Assembly (NCBI GenBank): GCA_019243635.1 | Contig: JAFAUB010000121.1 | Coordinates: forward strand, 42,496-106,495 | Origin: Pseudonocardiales bacterium | GTDB lineage: Bacteria; Actinomycetota; Actinomycetes; Mycobacteriales; Pseudonocardiaceae | DNA: 64,000 nt | Reading direction: 5' to 3' | Program-made: the position numbers and the translations under genes | In this document: positions 62,081 to 64,000 of the stretch, one piece after another | How the letters are laid out: the number at the start of each line of letters is the position of its first letter | Position numbering within the stretch: the stretch's first letter is position 1 | Notes under the pieces: generated by a model | The model's input: only the letters and a program-made list of their open reading frames with translations | Database searches by the model: none | What the model was told of the DNA's origin: nothing

Positions 62081-62115
62081 CCATGCCGGTTCGATCCCGG
62101 TCGCCCGCTCCACCT
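62069..62115 (+). other. 3' fragment of tRNA-Gly(TCC), attachment-site-like
   Basis: From the anticodon loop (CTTCCAA, anticodon TCC) to the acceptor end, the sequence matches a tRNA-Gly: CCGGTTCGATCCCGG forms the T arm and CGCCCGCTCCA the 3' acceptor strand. The 5' half is absent: the bases upstream are not complementary to the acceptor or the anticodon stem. Fragments from the anticodon loop to the 3' end are typical att sites of integrative elements. Confidence 0.7.
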
Positions 62116-62213
62116 AGGTCAGACCGGTCCAGGGCCGCAACTGCGCCGAGCTTGACCTTCGAGCGGGCCGGCGAGATGCAGCTCAAGCCGACCATCGAGA
62201 ACTCGCCGTGGCT

Positions 62214-62501
62214 TCAGTGTGGCTTGTAAACATCACCACGATGATCCACATCTACGACCGTGACCGTCCGCGCCTTGTCGTCGATCCGGTAGATGATCCG
62301 GTAACTGCCGCGGCGAGCGCTGTGCCGATCATCCAGTGGCGCCAGGAGGCGTCTGCCAACACGGTGCGGATTGTCCAACAGTGGCCCGTTGATGAACTCG
62401 AACGCGGCAAACGCAACCGGCTCGGGAAGCCGCTCAGCGAGCGCTCGCCGAACGGCCGGAGTGACGCGAAGCGAGAAGCGCTCCGTCGACCGGTGACTCA
62501 C
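62214..62501 (-). CDS. RelE/ParE-family toxin
   Basis: A protein of 95 residues of the RelE/ParE fold: RVTPAVRRALAERLPEPVAF, then INGPLLDNPHRVGRRLLAPL and ARRGSYRIIYRIDDKARTVT with VVDVDHRGDVY at the end. RelE-type members cleave mRNA at the ribosome; the R-G-x-Y-R-I-I-Y core and the Arg/His residues fit. The start overlaps the antitoxin stop as ATGA, the standard coupling, with the antitoxin first. Confidence 0.93.
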   Translation of the reverse strand: MSHRSTERFSLRVTPAVRRALAERLPEPVAFAAFEFINGPLLDNPHRVGRRLLAPLDDRHSARRGSYRIIYRIDDKARTVTVVDVDHRGDVYKPH

Positions 62502-62782
62502 GCCGAGTGTCGGCGTCGTGCCGCCATCGACTCCGCCAACTCCTCAGCGCCGACTACCTCGCCTCGCGCCAGCTCAGCGTCGGACTGAACCAAGCGCCGC
62601 AGAGTGTCAGGATCGGACAGAACCGACAATGTCTCCTGCAACGCCTCCAGATCCTCTACCGCGATCAACACGGCAGACGGTCGGCCGTGCACCGTCACCG
62701 TGACCCGTTCGTGGTGATCATGGACTCTACCCACCAGCTCGGATAAGCGCGCCTTGACATCAGCGAGCGACATTGTCGTCAT
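62498..62782 (-). CDS. Phd/YefM-family antitoxin
   Basis: A protein of 94 residues. The N-terminal Phd/YefM domain (MSLADVKARLSELVGRVHDH then HERVTVTVHGRPSAVLIAVE) dimerises and binds DNA; the C-terminal half (ELARGEVVGAEELAESMAAR) would wrap and neutralise the toxin. It is followed by the RelE-type toxin with overlapping codons. The pair is flanked by a 123-bp imperfect direct repeat, so it may have travelled as cargo. Confidence 0.93.
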   Translation of the reverse strand: MTTMSLADVKARLSELVGRVHDHHERVTVTVHGRPSAVLIAVEDLEALQETLSVLSDPDTLRRLVQSDAELARGEVVGAEELAESMAARRRHSA

Positions 62783-62971
62783 GGTCAGAAGTATGACTAG
62801 AAATTGCCCGACTGTCGACCCAGGGGCCGTGTCCTGCGTGACGAGCGGTCACCAATGGCAGTCATACGGCCACGGTGTGACCCATCGCCAGCCACAGGCC
62901 AAGGCCAGGACGAGGCACCCCCGAAACAGTTTCCGAGCTCCCGATGGACCGCGCGGGCGCGTGCCCCCAGT
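62783..62971. other. Upstream region of the toxin-antitoxin pair
   Basis: It presumably holds the autoregulated promoter; no further gene is seen. Confidence 0.35.
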
Positions 62972-63094
62972 GTGCCCCTTCTCAGGGTCACGATGGATCA
63001 ATAGCGGTTACTCGTGTCACTTCCCCACCTATCCCCGCAGATCAGCGTCAGCGCTGGTCAGGACCTTGATCGTCGCCCGATCTTCCAAGCTGGG
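62972..63094. repeat. Direct repeat copy 2, about 123 bp
   Basis: Partner of 61958-62080, ending in the same CGCCCGATCTTCCAAGCTGG. The tRNA T arm and acceptor do not follow here, so this copy keeps only the left part of the att-like region. Confidence 0.7.
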
Positions 63095-63236
63095 GCTCAT
63101 GCGTGATCCTCGTCAGCGAGCTGTTAGCGCAAGCGGCACGAGGAGTTCGCGCTGGTCGAGGCCCACGGGCGTGTAGCCGCAGCTCAGCCGCACGCGGTGA
63201 GGCTCCCAGGCACCCCGACGCACGGGTGATCCGTGT

Positions 63237-63858
63237 TCACATCGAAGCTCGCCCGAGTTGGTGGCCCTGGTCAGGCCCATCCCCATCCGCCAGGACAACG
63301 GCGAGCCTGTGGGCGAAGCGCAGGGTGTGGGGGTGGTCGGCACCCAGGACCCGGCGGCAGTGGGTGAGGGTGTCCTCGGCGAGCCGGCGGGCCTGCTCAT
63401 ACCGCCCCAGCTCCCGCAGGATGCCGGCAAGGATGACGGCCGAGAACAGGGTGTAGGGGTGGTCGGCACCCAGGACCCGGCGGCAGCGGGTGAGGGTGTC
63501 CTCGGCGAGCCGGCGGGCCTGCTCATACCGCCCCAGCTCCCGCAGGGTGGCGGCAAGGATGACGGCCGAGAGCAGGGTGTAGGGGTGCTCCTCACCCAGG
63601 ACCCGGCGGCAGTGGGTGAGGGTGTCCTCACCGAGCCGGCGAGCCCGCTCATACCGCCCCAGCTCCCGTAGGATGCCGGCAAGGCTGGCGGCCGAGAGCA
63701 GGGTGTAGGGGTGCTCCTCACCCAGGACCCGGCGCAGGCGGGCCAGGGTGTCCTCGCCGAGCTGGCGGACCTGCTCATACCGCCCCAGCTCCCGTAGGGT
63801 GGCGGCAAGGATGACGGCCGAGAGCAGGGTGTAGGGGTGCTCCTCACCCAGGACCCGG
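63237..63858 (-). pseudogene. TPR-repeat protein, 5' end cut by IS3
   Basis: The last 207 codons of a protein with tandem 42-residue TPR units: RVLGEEHPYTLLSAVILAAT then LRELGRYEQVRQLGEDTLAR, repeated four times and ending ADHPHTLRFAHRLAVVLADG. The RVLGxEHPxTLxSxxxLA form is typical of actinobacterial TPR proteins, often C-terminal to an NB-ARC or CHAT domain. The coding frame is interrupted at its 5' side by the end of an IS3 element, so the N-terminal effector or ATPase domain is unknown. Confidence 0.85.
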
Positions 63859-64000
63859 TGAACCACCCCGGGTTTGGTAGAGACTCGTTGTTGGGGTCAG
63901 GCGACTAGGCTGATCAGGTCGCCCAGCTCGTACAGGGTCTCGTACTCCACCGGTGGCCTGCCTCCGCAGGCTCCGTGCAATCGACGGTTGTTGTACCAAT
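63859..64000 (-). mobile_element. IS3-family element, partial at window end
   Basis: Starts with TGAACCACCCCGGGTTTGGT, the typical IS3 terminal repeat, immediately after the last TPR codon. It continues beyond the window. Confidence 0.85.
63897..64000 (-). CDS. IS3-family transposase, C-terminus only
   Basis: The frame reads WYNNRRLHGACGGRPPVEYE and ends TLYELGDLISLVA, the usual C-terminus of IS3 OrfB (the WYNxxRxHxxxxxxPPxEYE motif). The catalytic core lies outside the window. Confidence 0.9.
   Translation of the reverse strand, partial: WYNNRRLHGACGGRPPVEYETLYELGDLISLVA

Noticed and set aside
62040..62115. A complete tRNA-Gly(TCC) gene
   Set aside because: The T arm, acceptor 3' strand and anticodon loop match, but the 5' acceptor strand, D arm and 5' half of the anticodon stem are absent or unpaired.
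63250..63850. A second CRISPR-like or satellite array
   Set aside because: The period is 126 bp with an open frame of TPR units.

Overview
The window is high-GC actinobacterial DNA, most likely from Pseudonocardiales or a close relative. This rests on the gene content: BldC, paired XRE-DUF5753/DUF397 genes, the ImuA'/ImuB/DnaE2 mutasome, 13E12-type DUF222 HNH genes, a PAC2 protein, and a menaquinone plus cytochrome c maturation block whose content resembles the Mycobacterium tuberculosis Rv0526-Rv0558 region. I cannot name the genus from sequence alone.

Layout. (1) 1-4.6 kb: a GHL15-type glycoside hydrolase diverges from a PelG-like membrane protein and a PelF-like glycosyltransferase; a broken galE start follows. 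(2) 4.6-6.2 kb: an XRE-DUF5753/DUF397 pair diverges from a small Cys-rich protein across three operator-like palindromes. (3) 6.2-14.9 kb, minus strand: dnaE2, a DUF222-HNH gene, PAC2, a small coupled ORF, imuB and imuA', with two LexA-type SOS boxes. (4) 15.1-21.7 kb, accessory: decayed hsdR, an AbiEi-like remnant, a frameshifted TIR-TM-WD40 gene diverging from a two-helix TrkA_N-RyR membrane protein, and a terpene cyclase. (5) 22-29.7 kb core: a small membrane protein, purH-purN, an FAD oxidoreductase whose ATG sits on the axis of a perfect palindrome, a polyprenol-P mannosyltransferase, menG, a DUF3592 protein and menF. (6) 29.7-35 kb: decayed fragments, a nitronate monooxygenase, an IS66 element with 8-bp target duplication, two broken muconolactone-isomerase-like genes and SDR fragments. 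(7) 35-51.2 kb core: an M1 peptidase, menD, menB, menE, a secreted SH3 protein, menA, a DUF4229 protein, a paralogous pair, small proteins, bldC, a ParA-like ATPase, ccsB, resB and ccdA. (8) 51.2-64 kb accessory: an XRE/TPR regulator with a methyltransferase and an N-terminally truncated ATP-grasp enzyme (a broken graspetide-type RiPP locus cut by an IS1380 element), an IS30 fragment, an ISL2-type IS5 element, an nSTAND-WD40 protein with 13 near-identical blades, a 3' tRNA-Gly fragment with a direct repeat around a toxin-antitoxin pair, and a TPR gene cut by an IS3 element.

How the genes work together. menF, menD, menB, menE, menA and menG cover most of menaquinone synthesis; CcsB, ResB and CcdA mature the c-type cytochromes that the quinone pool feeds. 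imuA', imuB and dnaE2 form the SOS mutagenesis machinery. The accessory blocks are rich in conflict-type genes (TIR, RyR/TrkA, nSTAND-WD40, toxin-antitoxin, restriction remnants) and in nested, broken insertion sequences.

All family assignments come from reading motifs by eye; no database search was run.
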